Origin: Bin80 sp965220365
GTDB lineage: Bacteria > Bacteroidota > Rhodothermia > Rhodothermales > Bin80
DNA: 64,000 nt
NCBI GenBank assembly: GCA_965220365.1
Contig: OZ244823.1
Coordinates: forward strand, 3,100,001-3,164,000
Direction of reading: 5' to 3'
Part shown: positions 7,916-16,995 of the stretch, in pieces
How the letters are laid out: every line of letters begins with the position of its first letter
How positions within the stretch are numbered: the first letter of the stretch is position 1
Made by a program: the position numbers and the translations under genes
Notes under the pieces: model-generated
The model's database searches: none
The model's input: only the letters and a program-made list of their open reading frames with translations
Told to the model about the DNA's origin: nothing

Positions 7916-9154
7916 CTATCTCAAAAACCTACCCATCCGTGCGTGAACCAGATCGTGAGTTGCCATCCTCACACCATATATTTTTGCCAATTTACTCCAC
8001 CGCCTAAGTGAATCTCTTGTTTGCTCAAGGATTTCTTCGACTTTGGCATCACTTATTTCAGCATGTCGCCCCAGTGCCCGGAGATGATCAATACCTGGCG
8101 ACTTGCCTTCACCCATAACCATAGTACTCTGCTCTCCACCTGGACCGTATGCGAACGTCAGGTCATAGGCTGGAGAAACTTTCCACCCTCCCGTTTTATC
8201 CATGAGAAACGAAAAATTCTTGGAGTGATCGTCGCGGTTATGCACCATGACATTGAAAACAGCAAGCCGAAACATTTTTTCTGACTCTCGAATGTCGCGC
8301 GTCAAAAGCATGGTGAGTTCGAGTAAGTCCTGATAATCAAGTGCTGGAGTTCTATGATCCGAGTGCAATAATCCGCAAGGGGTGTGCACATGAAAGCGTT
8401 CGCCTTCATTTCGGTCGAAGCGCTTGACCGCAAAATATCCGGCCCCGTGTTTCGCTGGAAATAGGTGCGTGTTGGGAATCATGAGTCCAGCCTGCCGTGC
8501 CATTTCCGAATACACAAATTCTACGGCTCCCGCATCAGGGTTATCTTGTGAGTTGGTGAATTTTACAAGCCATGGTTCATAGCCTTTCGGTAAATTCTGC
8601 CCCCCATGAGCAACGTGCCCGGTCACACGATTAAATCCGATAAGTGCTTTTGGCCGCGCGCCTGCTGATGATCCATTCAGCGCCAGAAGTTCGTCCAAAA
8701 CATCCTCGGCCCTGCCTTCCAAAACATCCTGAGATTGCTGGGCAAACCAGTCCAAATCTATTCCGGTTTCCTCCACAACTTCGGAGTAATCCGGCTCATA
8801 GATCAACGCCCCCATGCCAGATTTACCGACATGCGCCAATCGGCCAAGCGGACTCAGTGTCTGCGATAAAATGCCTCGCTTACGCATGGCCCTGTCGAAT
8901 AAAAGTCGCCCCCAACCATCTGGCAAACTATCGTTGAATACGCCCGGTAGGCCCTCAAAAAGCCGTGTATGGAAGGTTTGTAACCCAGATTTTAATGGAA
9001 GTTGGAAAGGGGACAGAGCGAGGCCGCGACGTATAAAATCTGCATCATATTCAAAATATATCTGTTGATCCCGAAGGGCCAGACGCCCCACAGGCCCGGG
9101 GCCACTTCCAAAATCCAGTCCAACTTTTATGTGTTGTACCGGCTTGTGCCTCAT
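7916..9154 (-). CDS. hipA: HipA-family serine/threonine kinase toxin
   Basis: 412 residues, usual length for HipA. N-terminal HipA_N subdomain (G.VGRLAL..., FNDSLPDGWGRLL near 73-86), a regulatory P-loop-like segment GSSAGARPKA (161-170), the kinase catalytic segment HNRDDHSKN (305-313) and the Mg-binding Asp331 in SPAYDLTF. The known family phosphorylates translation factors such as GltX and induces growth arrest. The catalytic residues are intact. It overlaps the upstream HTH gene by 4 nt, the normal HipBA order, so the HTH protein should neutralise it and repress the operon. Confidence 0.9.
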   Translation of the reverse strand: MRHKPVQHIKVGLDFGSGPGPVGRLALRDQQIYFEYDADFIRRGLALSPFQLPLKSGLQTFHTRLFEGLPGVFNDSLPDGWGRLLFDRAMRKRGILSQTLSPLGRLAHVGKSGMGALIYEPDYSEVVEETGIDLDWFAQQSQDVLEGRAEDVLDELLALNGSSAGARPKALIGFNRVTGHVAHGGQNLPKGYEPWLVKFTNSQDNPDAGAVEFVYSEMARQAGLMIPNTHLFPAKHGAGYFAVKRFDRNEGERFHVHTPCGLLHSDHRTPALDYQDLLELTMLLTRDIRESEKMFRLAVFNVMVHNRDDHSKNFSFLMDKTGGWKVSPAYDLTFAYGPGGEQSTMVMGEGKSPGIDHLRALGRHAEISDAKVEEILEQTRDSLRRWSKLAKIYGVRMATHDLVHARMGRFLR

Positions 9155-9408
9155 GATCGTGAACCACGTTTGCGTTTTGGGCGGATTTTGTCGGACAGGA
9201 CGTCATCAATAGACGAGAATCTTCTTTGATCTGATGCGGTCGCCTCCACGATTTTTCTCAGACCACCAACGACCAGCATGAGTTTCAGCAAATTGTCAAT
9301 AGAAATGGCTCCGCTTTGCTCAAATTTTCTAAGAGTAGCTAGAGCAACCCCCGAACGTTCGCTAAGACCGGCCTGTGTAAGGTTAAGCGCTAGGCGACGC
9401 TCCCTCAT
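9151..9408 (-). CDS. hipB: HipB-like XRE antitoxin
   Basis: 85 residues with an XRE helix-turn-helix (LTQAGLSERSGVALATLRKFE) and a Lys/Arg-rich tail. From the ATG at 9408 the protein lacks the usual first helix. The frame stays open upstream for another ~25 codons before a TAG, and its last part reads TPAKAKIALAAN, which looks like the missing N-terminus, but it contains no ATG, GTG or TTG. Either translation begins at a rare ATT/ATA codon or the ancestral start was lost. The gene overlaps hipA by 4 nt. It is the antitoxin and autorepressor of the pair. Confidence 0.8.
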   Translation of the reverse strand: MRERRLALNLTQAGLSERSGVALATLRKFEQSGAISIDNLLKLMLVVGGLRKIVEATASDQRRFSSIDDVLSDKIRPKRKRGSRS

Positions 9409-9611
9409 GTTTGCAGCGAGTGCTATTTTTGCTTTTGCAGGTGTAATTAATAAGATTATAATATTATTTATTCCAAAATATGCCTAAAAATAATACTATT
9501 TTATTACTTGTAGTACTATAATATATAACAAAAGTTGCTGGGGTTCTAGAATATCATTCCATAGAACAGGCAGTCCCTGAATGAGTTATTTGTTCGCGTG
9601 CCCCAAACCCG

Positions 9612-10187
9612 TCAAACGGATTGTCCCCTCACCCACCTGAGGGATCCGTTTGAGATCACCGCCATGACCGAAGCCAGTATGTTGTATAGGATATCATGCA
9701 CATCAAACACGCGGTTCGGCAGTACTAACTGAAGTGTCTCGTCAATTGAGCCCAAGGCGGTTGTAATTGCAACAACCACGATGGAAACCAGGGAAATTCG
9801 CCCTCCATGCACCGAACGTTCCAGTAATGCGGCATAGATCAACAGCGCCACTACCCCGTACATAATCACATGGATTCGCTCTTCTGGATGCTCGATGTAG
9901 GAAAGCGTAACTGAGTAAAGTATCGCGATCCCTATTGCAACGGCAACCTCCTTCCGACTCGGAATTGCAGTCATCCCCCGAGTAACAATAAACACAAGTA
10001 GCAAGCAGCAGCCGAGTAAAAACACCCCTGCACCCCAACCGCTGGCTTGCAATAAGCGAAGCCATTCTACTGCTAGACCTAGGGTGAAGTAGATGGTTAG
10101 CACGATCAATACCGTTGCCGTCCACAAACGTCGCTCACGTGTGAAAACAGACGTCATCCGGTGACCCATTTTTTGATTTGTGCCCAT
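9612..10187 (-). CDS. VanZ-like membrane protein
   Basis: 191 residues with about four or five hydrophobic helices (residues ~20-40, 48-67, 80-97, 108-122, 132-150). The C-terminal motif ETLQLVLPNRVFDVHDILYN (150-169) is the VanZ signature, with the conserved acidic residues between helices. VanZ proteins affect glycopeptide (teicoplanin) tolerance in some Firmicutes, but in Bacteroidota their role is unclear. It is separated by 140 bp from the rhomboid gene on the same strand and may be read from the same transcript. Confidence 0.75.
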   Translation of the reverse strand: MGTNQKMGHRMTSVFTRERRLWTATVLIVLTIYFTLGLAVEWLRLLQASGWGAGVFLLGCCLLLVFIVTRGMTAIPSRKEVAVAIGIAILYSVTLSYIEHPEERIHVIMYGVVALLIYAALLERSVHGGRISLVSIVVVAITTALGSIDETLQLVLPNRVFDVHDILYNILASVMAVISNGSLRWVRGQSV

Positions 10188-10327
10188 AACATCATCTGCA
10201 TGTCATCAAATCGAATTGGTATTTGCCGGCTATGTTGCAGCGAAAAAGTTTTGCCGTCACTGGCAATCAGGATGACGACACTCTGGTCTCTAGGTTTTAT
10301 TCCGAATTCACTCTTATGCTCAGTGAC

Positions 10328-10930
10328 TTAGATAAGTTGATCAAGGAATGTAGGGAGTACGCGCGGCTCAAGTATCACGGTTAGAAGTGCGCCCCCGACC
10401 GCACCACCCAGATGGGCTTCGTGGGCGATCCCGAATGATCTACCGCTTTTCATTGCATAGATACTCCCCGCTACGAACAAAAATGCAAAAACAATTGCCG
10501 GAATAGGTACAATCCCGAAGAAATAGATCGAGTCGTACGGGGCAAATAACACATAAGCGAATAACACACCACTGATCGCCCCACTTGCCCCAATCGCATT
10601 ATAGGCACTGTTGTGCCGATGTTGAATATGGGTCAGAGCATGCGCACACAGCAAGGATCCCATGTACAAGATCAAATACTTTGTGCTTCCTAGACGGAAT
10701 TCCAGTAGTGGACCAAAGAAGTACAGCGTGATCGCATTAAAAAGCAAGTGCGTTAAGGATACATGCACAAATCCTCCTGTGATATAGCGATAAGGCTCTT
10801 TGGTTACCCGTGTCGGCCGAAACCCCAAACGATCAATCAGAAGTGGGTTCCCAAAGAGAGCAAACCCACTCACCATTATGATAGAGATGAGTAGCAATAG
10901 TGTGATCGGGGTATCTAATCCGAACAACAT
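10328..10930 (-). CDS. Rhomboid-family intramembrane serine protease
   Basis: 200 residues with six predicted membrane helices. The catalytic motif GASGAISG has Ser116, the His partner is His173 in EAHLGGAVGGA, and HLLFNAITLYFFGPLLE is the conserved TM2 segment. The catalytic dyad is intact, so it should cleave membrane substrates. The start codon overlaps the purQ stop (TGATG), so translation is coupled to purQ; this linkage is not functionally obvious. Confidence 0.88.
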   Translation of the reverse strand: MLFGLDTPITLLLLISIIMVSGFALFGNPLLIDRLGFRPTRVTKEPYRYITGGFVHVSLTHLLFNAITLYFFGPLLEFRLGSTKYLILYMGSLLCAHALTHIQHRHNSAYNAIGASGAISGVLFAYVLFAPYDSIYFFGIVPIPAIVFAFLFVAGSIYAMKSGRSFGIAHEAHLGGAVGGALLTVILEPRVLPTFLDQLI

Positions 10931-11619
10931 CAGGCAGTTACGCCCATGAGGCTTCGGAACAATACCGCTCCATCGCAGCCTCCCAGGGCATTCTCGGCAG
11001 CACGCTCTGGATGAGGCATCATACCCAGCACGTTTCCTTCCCGATTGACAATCCCCGCAATATTATTGGATGACCCATTGGGATTTGCCCCAGGTGTGAC
11101 TTCACCTTCCGGTGTCGTATACCGAAATACAACCTGCCCATTGCGCTCCAATTCAACCAACTCAGACGCTTCCGCGAAATAGTTTCCCTCACCGTGAGCC
11201 ACAGGAAGCCGCAGGATCTGTCCTAGCTCTGCGGCGCCCGTAAAGGGAACATCAATATTGTCCGTACGCAGGTGGACCCACTTACAAACAAACCGGACCG
11301 AGGCGTTCGAAAGCAAAACACCCGGCAGGAGTCCACATTCACACAGGATCTGGAATCCATTGCAAATTCCAAGGACAAGGCCACCCTGCTCTGCAAAACG
11401 CACCACGCTGTCCATAATGAACGAAAACCGAGCGACCGCTCCTGCACGGAGATAGTCTCCATAGGAGAAGCCACCGGGCACAATCACCAAATCGACAGGT
11501 GGTAAATGGCGCTCTTTATGCCAGATGAAGGTCGTCTCAAGGCCAAACACATGCCGTGCAACGTGATAGGCGTCGTGGTCACAATTTGAACCTGGAAAAA
11601 CAATGACGCCTACTCGCAT
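10930..11619 (-). CDS. purQ: Phosphoribosylformylglycinamidine synthase subunit PurQ
   Basis: 229 residues, standard length for the glutaminase subunit of FGAM synthase (with PurL and PurS), which delivers ammonia in purine synthesis. Class I glutamine amidotransferase triad: Cys86 in GICNGFQ, and His203 and Glu205 in PHPER. The N-terminus FPGSNCDHD and the VPGGFSYGDYLRAGA block are typical of PurQ. It lies 10 nt downstream of a YceI gene and overlaps the rhomboid gene. Confidence 0.95.
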   Translation of the reverse strand: MRVGVIVFPGSNCDHDAYHVARHVFGLETTFIWHKERHLPPVDLVIVPGGFSYGDYLRAGAVARFSFIMDSVVRFAEQGGLVLGICNGFQILCECGLLPGVLLSNASVRFVCKWVHLRTDNIDVPFTGAAELGQILRLPVAHGEGNYFAEASELVELERNGQVVFRYTTPEGEVTPGANPNGSSNNIAGIVNREGNVLGMMPHPERAAENALGGCDGAVLFRSLMGVTA

Positions 11620-11629
11620 CGGCCCCCTG

Positions 11630-12217
11630 TTAGTCTTTGATCAACTCTAACTCAAGGATGATCTCAACATCATGTCCTACGACGAATCCTCCGGCTTCCG
11701 TCAGCCGATCCCAAGACAGATTGAATTCTTTCCGGTTGATCGTTGTGGTTGCCTCAAATCCCGCACGTTCCGAGTCGCCCATCATGGCGGTTCCAAGGAA
11801 TTCACCTTCTAAAACAATAGATTTGGTTACATCTCTGATGGTCAGATCTCCTTCAAGATGGAAATGATCCCCATCAACTTCCGTAACTCCCGTACTGGTG
11901 AACGTCATGGCTGGAAACTCCTCCGCTCCAAAGAAATCATCCGAGCGTAAATGATTATCCCGACGCTCATTCCCCGTATCAATACTTGTGGTTTCGATGG
12001 TCGCATTCACCGCCAAGCTACTCAAATCGATACCATCCATCAAGATTTCTGCATCGTAGGAAAGGAATTCACCGCGAACATTCGAAATACCCAAATGGCG
12101 CACCTTGAACGAAATGCTCGAGTGGGCTACATCAATGGACCAAGATGACGGCTCTTCTATGGGGGTTGAAAAAGCTACGAGAAGTAAGGAAGTGCAAAGC
12201 AAAGAACGAATTTTCAT
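11630..12217 (-). CDS. YceI-family periplasmic lipid-binding protein
   Basis: 195 residues with a signal peptide (about residues 1-17) and a YceI beta-barrel. Motifs are WSIDVAHSSISFKVRHLGIS at 26-45, DTGNERRDNHLRSDDFF and a C-terminal VGHDVEIILELELI. YceI proteins are lipocalin-like carriers of isoprenoid or other lipophilic molecules. First gene of the minus-strand group YceI-purQ-rhomboid-VanZ, divergent from the DUF58-Bat operon with a 115-bp shared promoter region. Confidence 0.9.
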   Translation of the reverse strand: MKIRSLLCTSLLLVAFSTPIEEPSSWSIDVAHSSISFKVRHLGISNVRGEFLSYDAEILMDGIDLSSLAVNATIETTSIDTGNERRDNHLRSDDFFGAEEFPAMTFTSTGVTEVDGDHFHLEGDLTIRDVTKSIVLEGEFLGTAMMGDSERAGFEATTTINRKEFNLSWDRLTEAGGFVVGHDVEIILELELIKD

Positions 12218-12332
12218 TGGATATAGTAGACGGCTGAACAGACGCTGTAACTCGGATCCAGCGCTTAGGATTCCCTCTGTCGCATCAACATTTTACGCAC
12301 AAAATCGTTCTTTCCCGATATTTTAGCTGCTC

Positions 12333-13214
12333 ATGATTCCACGCGAACTTTTCGCCAAGATTCGGCGAATAGAAATACGTACGAAAGGTCTGGTGAATAA
12401 CGTTTTTGGTGGAGAATACCATTCGGCCTTCAAGGGGCGTGGCATTGAATTTTCTGAGGTGCGCTCCTATCAGGTTGGGGATGATATTCGAACCATTGAC
12501 TGGAACGTGACCGCAAGGACGGGCGAAGCCTTTGTGAAAGTCTTTGAAGAGGAGCGTGAACAGACATTATTGCTTGTTGTGGATATCTCAGGATCCAGCG
12601 ATTTTGGGAGCCGTGACAAATTTAAACGGGAGATTGCTGCAGAGATTTGTGCAGTCCTGGGGTTCAGCGCCATCAAAAACAATGATAAGGTTGGGCTCTT
12701 GCTATTCTCGGATCAGGTTGAGCTCTTTGTGCCGCCAAAGAGCGGACGTCGACATGTACTGCGCCTCGTGCGTGACCTGTTTGCTCACAAGCCGCAGTCT
12801 TCCGGTACCGCACTGCAAAGTGCTCTTGATCATATCCTGCATGTCATGCGCCGTCGATCCATTGTACTGCTGGTCAGTGATTTCTTTGACGAAGGAGAGG
12901 GCTTTGAGCGATCACTACGGATGGTCTCACGTCGGCATGATACTGTTGCAGTGCACCTCACGGATCCCAGAGAGCAGGTACTTCCCCCACTGGGCCTCGT
13001 GACCCTGTACGATCCCGAAACCAATCAGTCCCGGTCACTGGATACAGGAAGCCGAGCGGTGCGGGATACATTTCAACAGTCCTCGACACAAACACATGAG
13101 CGGCTCAAAGTACTTTTGCGTAGAGCACGTGTTGATTACGTTGAAATCAAGTGTGGAGAAGACTTCGTGGATCCACTGGCGAAATTTTTTCGTTCACGTG
13201 CCCAGGTTGCCTGA
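12333..13214 (+). CDS. DUF58 protein of the Bat operon
   Basis: 293 residues. The DUF58 signature runs over residues ~36-64 (GRGIEFSEVRSYQVGDDIRT then DWNVTARTG), followed by a VWA-like fold with VVDISGSSDF. DUF58 proteins accompany MoxR ATPases and VWA proteins. No MoxR gene is inside this window; the upstream neighbour is the divergent YceI gene, so MoxR must lie elsewhere or be absent. The stop overlaps the next start (TGATG). First gene of a seven-gene operon. Confidence 0.9.
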   Translation: MIPRELFAKIRRIEIRTKGLVNNVFGGEYHSAFKGRGIEFSEVRSYQVGDDIRTIDWNVTARTGEAFVKVFEEEREQTLLLVVDISGSSDFGSRDKFKREIAAEICAVLGFSAIKNNDKVGLLLFSDQVELFVPPKSGRRHVLRLVRDLFAHKPQSSGTALQSALDHILHVMRRRSIVLLVSDFFDEGEGFERSLRMVSRRHDTVAVHLTDPREQVLPPLGLVTLYDPETNQSRSLDTGSRAVRDTFQQSSTQTHERLKVLLRRARVDYVEIKCGEDFVDPLAKFFRSRAQVA

Positions 13215-14185
13215 TGAGTAGACTGTATATGTATGTCACACTGGCTCTATCAATCGCCTTTGTGAGTCAACTTGACACCGCACAGGCACAACGTGTGGAT
13301 GCCTATTTATCTGAGGACAGTATCTACGTGGGGGATCGTTTTACCCTCACACTGATCGCCTTGCACGGGTTTGATGAGATGCCCTCATTCCCGAGTACTG
13401 ATTCCGCTTTTGGTGATATCATTCCCGTTGATCTCATATCGGCCGGTACACGGTTCATGGATGCAGATGTACGCCTGGATAGCGCCGTATACGAAGTGAC
13501 TACGTTCGCTTTGGATACAGCCCGATTAGCACCACTTATTATCGGGTTTGAAGGGAATACAGTAACTGCTGCCACAGCTGCGCGGGAGTTACGTGTGACA
13601 TCCATCGTCCCTCAGGATGCCGCAGGGATCCGCGATATGGCATCTCCTGTCGAATTTGGTGGTCCCTTATGGCCATACGTACTTCTTGGTTTTGCTGTCC
13701 TGATTGCAGCCGCCCTGATTTGGTACATGATCTGGCGACGACGACAACCTGCCCCCCTTCCGGTGACTGAGATGGAGGATCTTGATCTGCCTTCTCCTGC
13801 CACTGTCGCTCTGGAGCGTCTGCGTGCACTCGAGAACACTCCGCTTACCAAGCGAGTACAGGTAGAAGCCTTTTATGTGGAACTCTCGGATACCCTGCGC
13901 ACCTATGTAGAAGATCGGCTGCTGATTCCGGCACTGGAATCCACAACAACGGAGCTCATTCAGGATTTGGTCCATCCACATGTTCAGCATCAAATCCCTG
14001 CCGGCATCCCGGAGCAACTGAAGCAAATCCTTTCTCTTTCTGATCTGGTCAAGTTCGCAGATGTAACCCCTTCGATTCCTGAAGGTCGAACTGCATTAGA
14101 GGAAGCCGTCACCGTTGTTCAGCGTGTTGAAACCAAGTTTGATCAACGTGCTGCGAGCGAAAAATTTGCAAGAGCTGGTTCGTGA
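13214..14185 (+). CDS. Bat-operon membrane protein with signal peptide
   Basis: 323 residues from ATG 13214, chosen because it overlaps the DUF58 stop and gives a good signal peptide (SRLYMYVTLALSIAF, cleavage near AQA). A periplasmic beta-rich domain spans ~25-150, a single TM helix follows (WPYVLLGFAVLIAAALIWYM), and a cytosolic helical domain of ~130 residues contains RVQVEAFYVELSDTLRTYVE. It looks like the BatD/DUF4381-type gene found between DUF58 and batA. A regulatory or scaffold role next to the VWA proteins is inferred. Confidence 0.75.
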   Translation: MSRLYMYVTLALSIAFVSQLDTAQAQRVDAYLSEDSIYVGDRFTLTLIALHGFDEMPSFPSTDSAFGDIIPVDLISAGTRFMDADVRLDSAVYEVTTFALDTARLAPLIIGFEGNTVTAATAARELRVTSIVPQDAAGIRDMASPVEFGGPLWPYVLLGFAVLIAAALIWYMIWRRRQPAPLPVTEMEDLDLPSPATVALERLRALENTPLTKRVQVEAFYVELSDTLRTYVEDRLLIPALESTTTELIQDLVHPHVQHQIPAGIPEQLKQILSLSDLVKFADVTPSIPEGRTALEEAVTVVQRVETKFDQRAASEKFARAGS

Positions 14186-14187
14186 TC

Positions 14188-15171
14188 ATGGAGTTTGCTC
14201 AGCCACAGTGGTTATTTCTCTTGATCCTGGTCCCTGCCTATGGGCTATTGAGTTGGTTCCGAAGCCGACGTACACCAGGGCTTGTCTTCAGTAATACAAA
14301 GGCAGCGCAAAATGCTCCGCGTGGACTTCGGGTTTATGCCTCCATCCTGCCACCACTTCTTCGCATGGGGGCCATGGCACTGTGCATACTGGCACTGGCA
14401 CGTCCCCAGATTCGGGAAGTAACCCAGGAGCGTTATGCGGAAGGTGTCGATATTGTCCTCGTCCTGGATACGTCTACCAGTATGCGTGCAGAGGACTTCC
14501 GACCGAACCGTTTTGAAGCTGCCCGTGAGGTCGCCTCTGAATTTATTGACGGACGAATGTCGGACCGAATTGGCCTGATCGTGTTTGCAGCGAAAGCCTA
14601 TACGCAGGCACCGTTAACCCTGGACTATCAATTCCTCCAACGCATGCTGGCCGAGGTAGAGGTTGGAGTCATTCAAGATGGCACAGCAATCGGAACTGCG
14701 CTGGCTACGGCAGTGAACCGGCTGAAGGATACCGTTGCAGAGAGTAAAATCATCATTCTGCTGACCGATGGACAAAATAACCGCGGAGAGATTGACCCGG
14801 TAACCGCTTCCGAGGTTGCTGCGACGCTGGGAGTCCGTATCTATGCGATTGGTGTAGGGGCTTATGGAGAAGCTCCATTTGTCGTTGACCGTCCCTTTGG
14901 AGGACGACAGCGCCAGATGGTACCGGTGGAAATTGACGAAGATATGTTACGTTCGATCGCCCAGGGAACCGGTGGACAATACTTTCGCGCCACGAATGAA
15001 GAGGCGCTCCGTGAAATTTATGGGCAGATCGGTGAATTGGAAAAAACCAAGATCGAAACGCGTATATATACAGACTACGAGGAACGCTACATTCGTTTCT
15101 TACTTCCTGGGCTACTTCTTGTCCTGATTGAAATTTTTCTCAATACAACATTACTCCGACGCTTTCCCTAA
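14188..15171 (+). CDS. batA: BatA, VWA-domain membrane protein
   Basis: 327 residues from ATG 14188 (a GTG at 14182 overlapping the previous stop is an alternative). Two N-terminal TM segments (about 7-22 and 55-71), a VWA domain with the MIDAS motif DTSTSM (94-99) plus LLTDGQNN, and a C-terminal TM helix (FLLPGLLLVLIEIFL). Bat proteins form inner-membrane complexes linked to stress or aerotolerance in Bacteroides and Leptospira. The stop overlaps batB (TAATG). Confidence 0.92.
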   Translation: MEFAQPQWLFLLILVPAYGLLSWFRSRRTPGLVFSNTKAAQNAPRGLRVYASILPPLLRMGAMALCILALARPQIREVTQERYAEGVDIVLVLDTSTSMRAEDFRPNRFEAAREVASEFIDGRMSDRIGLIVFAAKAYTQAPLTLDYQFLQRMLAEVEVGVIQDGTAIGTALATAVNRLKDTVAESKIIILLTDGQNNRGEIDPVTASEVAATLGVRIYAIGVGAYGEAPFVVDRPFGGRQRQMVPVEIDEDMLRSIAQGTGGQYFRATNEEALREIYGQIGELEKTKIETRIYTDYEERYIRFLLPGLLLVLIEIFLNTTLLRRFP

Positions 15172-16205
15172 TGGCCTGGCTTTATGAGTCACACCTTTGG
15201 ATACTCTGGGCAGTGCCCATTGTCATTGCACTCAGTCTCTACGCAGCCTGGAGACGCCGTGCATTGCAAGTTCGCTTTGGAGATATTGTGCTCGTGCGCA
15301 AGCTCTCGAAGAGTGTCAGCGGACGGCGACGGCGCTACAAAGCCTCAATCATGGTAACCGCTGTTGCACTGCTATCCCTTGCGCTTGCTGGACCTCAGGT
15401 CGGCACGCAGTTGCGTGAAATCAAGCGGGAAGGGATTGATCTGGTCATCGCACTGGACGTATCGGCTTCAATGCTGGCCGAGGATGTAGCACCGAATCGG
15501 TTAGGCCGAGCACGCAATGAAATTAAACGACTCTTGAGTGAACTCAAGGGAGATCGCGTTGGGCTGGTTATCTTTGCCGGAGATGCCTTTATCCAGTGCC
15601 CTCTGACAACAGACTACAGTGCCGTACGTCTGTTTCTTGATGTCGCAAACCCAGACCTTTTACCCACCCCCGGTACAGATTTTGGTGCAGCCATGCAGAT
15701 GGCTATCCAGGCCTTTGATGCACCTTCAGCCACGACTGACCCGGAAGGAACCCTGTCCAAGGCACTTCTGATCGTATCCGATGGAGAAAATCACGTTGCT
15801 GAGCTGGACGAAATCCTGACAAACGCACGGGATGAAGGGATCACTGTGTTCACCGCCGGAGTTGGTGATGTAGATGGGGCACCGATCCCTGTGTACAATG
15901 CAACTGGGCAGCGCACCGGGTACAAGCGAGATCTTGAGGGACAGATTGTCCACTCCCGCCTTGAGGAGGCAGGGCTGAAAGCATTGAGTGCAGACGGCGC
16001 CTATTTTCAGGTTGCCCGCACATCAAGTTCTCTCTCTCAATTGATCCCTGCACTTGAGGGACTGCACCAAGTCAGCTTTGCAGAAGAAGAGTTTGAAGAC
16101 TACGATCTTAAGTACCAATGGCCTTTGGCCCTGGCTTTATTGTTGTTATGTATCGATGGACTCGTTACTGTCCGCCGAGCCCCGAGTAAGAAACAGGAAA
16201 ATTAA
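15171..16205 (+). CDS. batB: BatB, VWA-domain membrane protein
   Basis: 344 residues with the same layout as BatA: two N-terminal TM helices, a VWA domain with MIDAS DVSASM (96-101), IVSDGENH and a C-terminal TM helix (WPLALALLLLCIDGLV). BatA and BatB are thought to heterodimerise through their VWA domains. It is followed after 5 nt by batC. Confidence 0.92.
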   Translation: MAWLYESHLWILWAVPIVIALSLYAAWRRRALQVRFGDIVLVRKLSKSVSGRRRRYKASIMVTAVALLSLALAGPQVGTQLREIKREGIDLVIALDVSASMLAEDVAPNRLGRARNEIKRLLSELKGDRVGLVIFAGDAFIQCPLTTDYSAVRLFLDVANPDLLPTPGTDFGAAMQMAIQAFDAPSATTDPEGTLSKALLIVSDGENHVAELDEILTNARDEGITVFTAGVGDVDGAPIPVYNATGQRTGYKRDLEGQIVHSRLEEAGLKALSADGAYFQVARTSSSLSQLIPALEGLHQVSFAEEEFEDYDLKYQWPLALALLLLCIDGLVTVRRAPSKKQEN

Positions 16206-16210
16206 ACCCG

Positions 16211-16990
16211 ATGACATTGACCGCGATTTTCGGAATTTCCCTGGCGATGATTCAAGTAATCCCTGGATCTGGCCCGAAACAGCAAGGCAGAGTTGGTAAT
16301 GACCATCTCAAGCAGGAGCAGTACGAAGAGGCAACAACGGCCTATCAGGAGGGACTCTCATCCTACCAACCTTCCGAGTCGACTGACCAGACGTATTACG
16401 GACTCCAAAATAATCTGGGCCTGAGTCTACATCGACAGGAAAATTTCGAGGAGGCTGGCCGCGCATTTGAAGAAGCTTTGGCCCATGCCCCAAATGCTGA
16501 CGCTGTTACCAGATCGGCATTTAATGCCGGCAATAATGCATTTAGCCGTCAACAGCTGGAAAGAGCCCTGGAACACTATCAAGCCGCTTTACTGGCGGAC
16601 CCGGACAATGAAGATGCAAAATTTAATTTTGAATTTGTAAGCAGGCAATTGCAACAACAGCAAGAGCAACAGGACTCAGGCGGGGATGAGCAGCAGGAAG
16701 ATGAACAAAACGAAGAACAGGAAGGAGACCAGAATGAGGAGCAAAATGAAGACCAGCAAGGTGAGCAGGATCAAGAGCAGGAACAGAACCAGGAGCAGGA
16801 TGACCAGAGTCAGGATGATCAGCAACCCGAGCAGGAACAACCCAGCGAGCAAAGTGAGCCGCGTGAAGCTCCTCTGACCCGTGAGCAGGCCGAACGTATC
16901 CTGGAAGCGCTCGAAAATGAAGAGGAGGAACTCCTACGGGAAGTACAAAAAATGGAGGGACGCCCCAAGCGTGTGGCAAAAGACTGGTAG
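16211..16990 (+). CDS. batC: BatC, TPR protein with Gln/Glu-rich tail
   Basis: 259 residues. N-terminal hydrophobic segment/signal, three TPR repeats (about 30-145; GNDHLKQEQYEEATTAYQEG, LGLSLHRQENFEEAGRAFEE, AGNNAFSRQQLERALEHYQA), then a low-complexity acidic Gln/Glu stretch (about 148-215) and a short helical tail EQAERILEALENEEEELLRE. The family carries the same acidic linker. It probably scaffolds BatA/BatB in the periplasm. Confidence 0.88.
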   Translation: MTLTAIFGISLAMIQVIPGSGPKQQGRVGNDHLKQEQYEEATTAYQEGLSSYQPSESTDQTYYGLQNNLGLSLHRQENFEEAGRAFEEALAHAPNADAVTRSAFNAGNNAFSRQQLERALEHYQAALLADPDNEDAKFNFEFVSRQLQQQQEQQDSGGDEQQEDEQNEEQEGDQNEEQNEDQQGEQDQEQEQNQEQDDQSQDDQQPEQEQPSEQSEPREAPLTREQAERILEALENEEEELLREVQKMEGRPKRVAKDW

Positions 16991-16995
16991 ACTCC

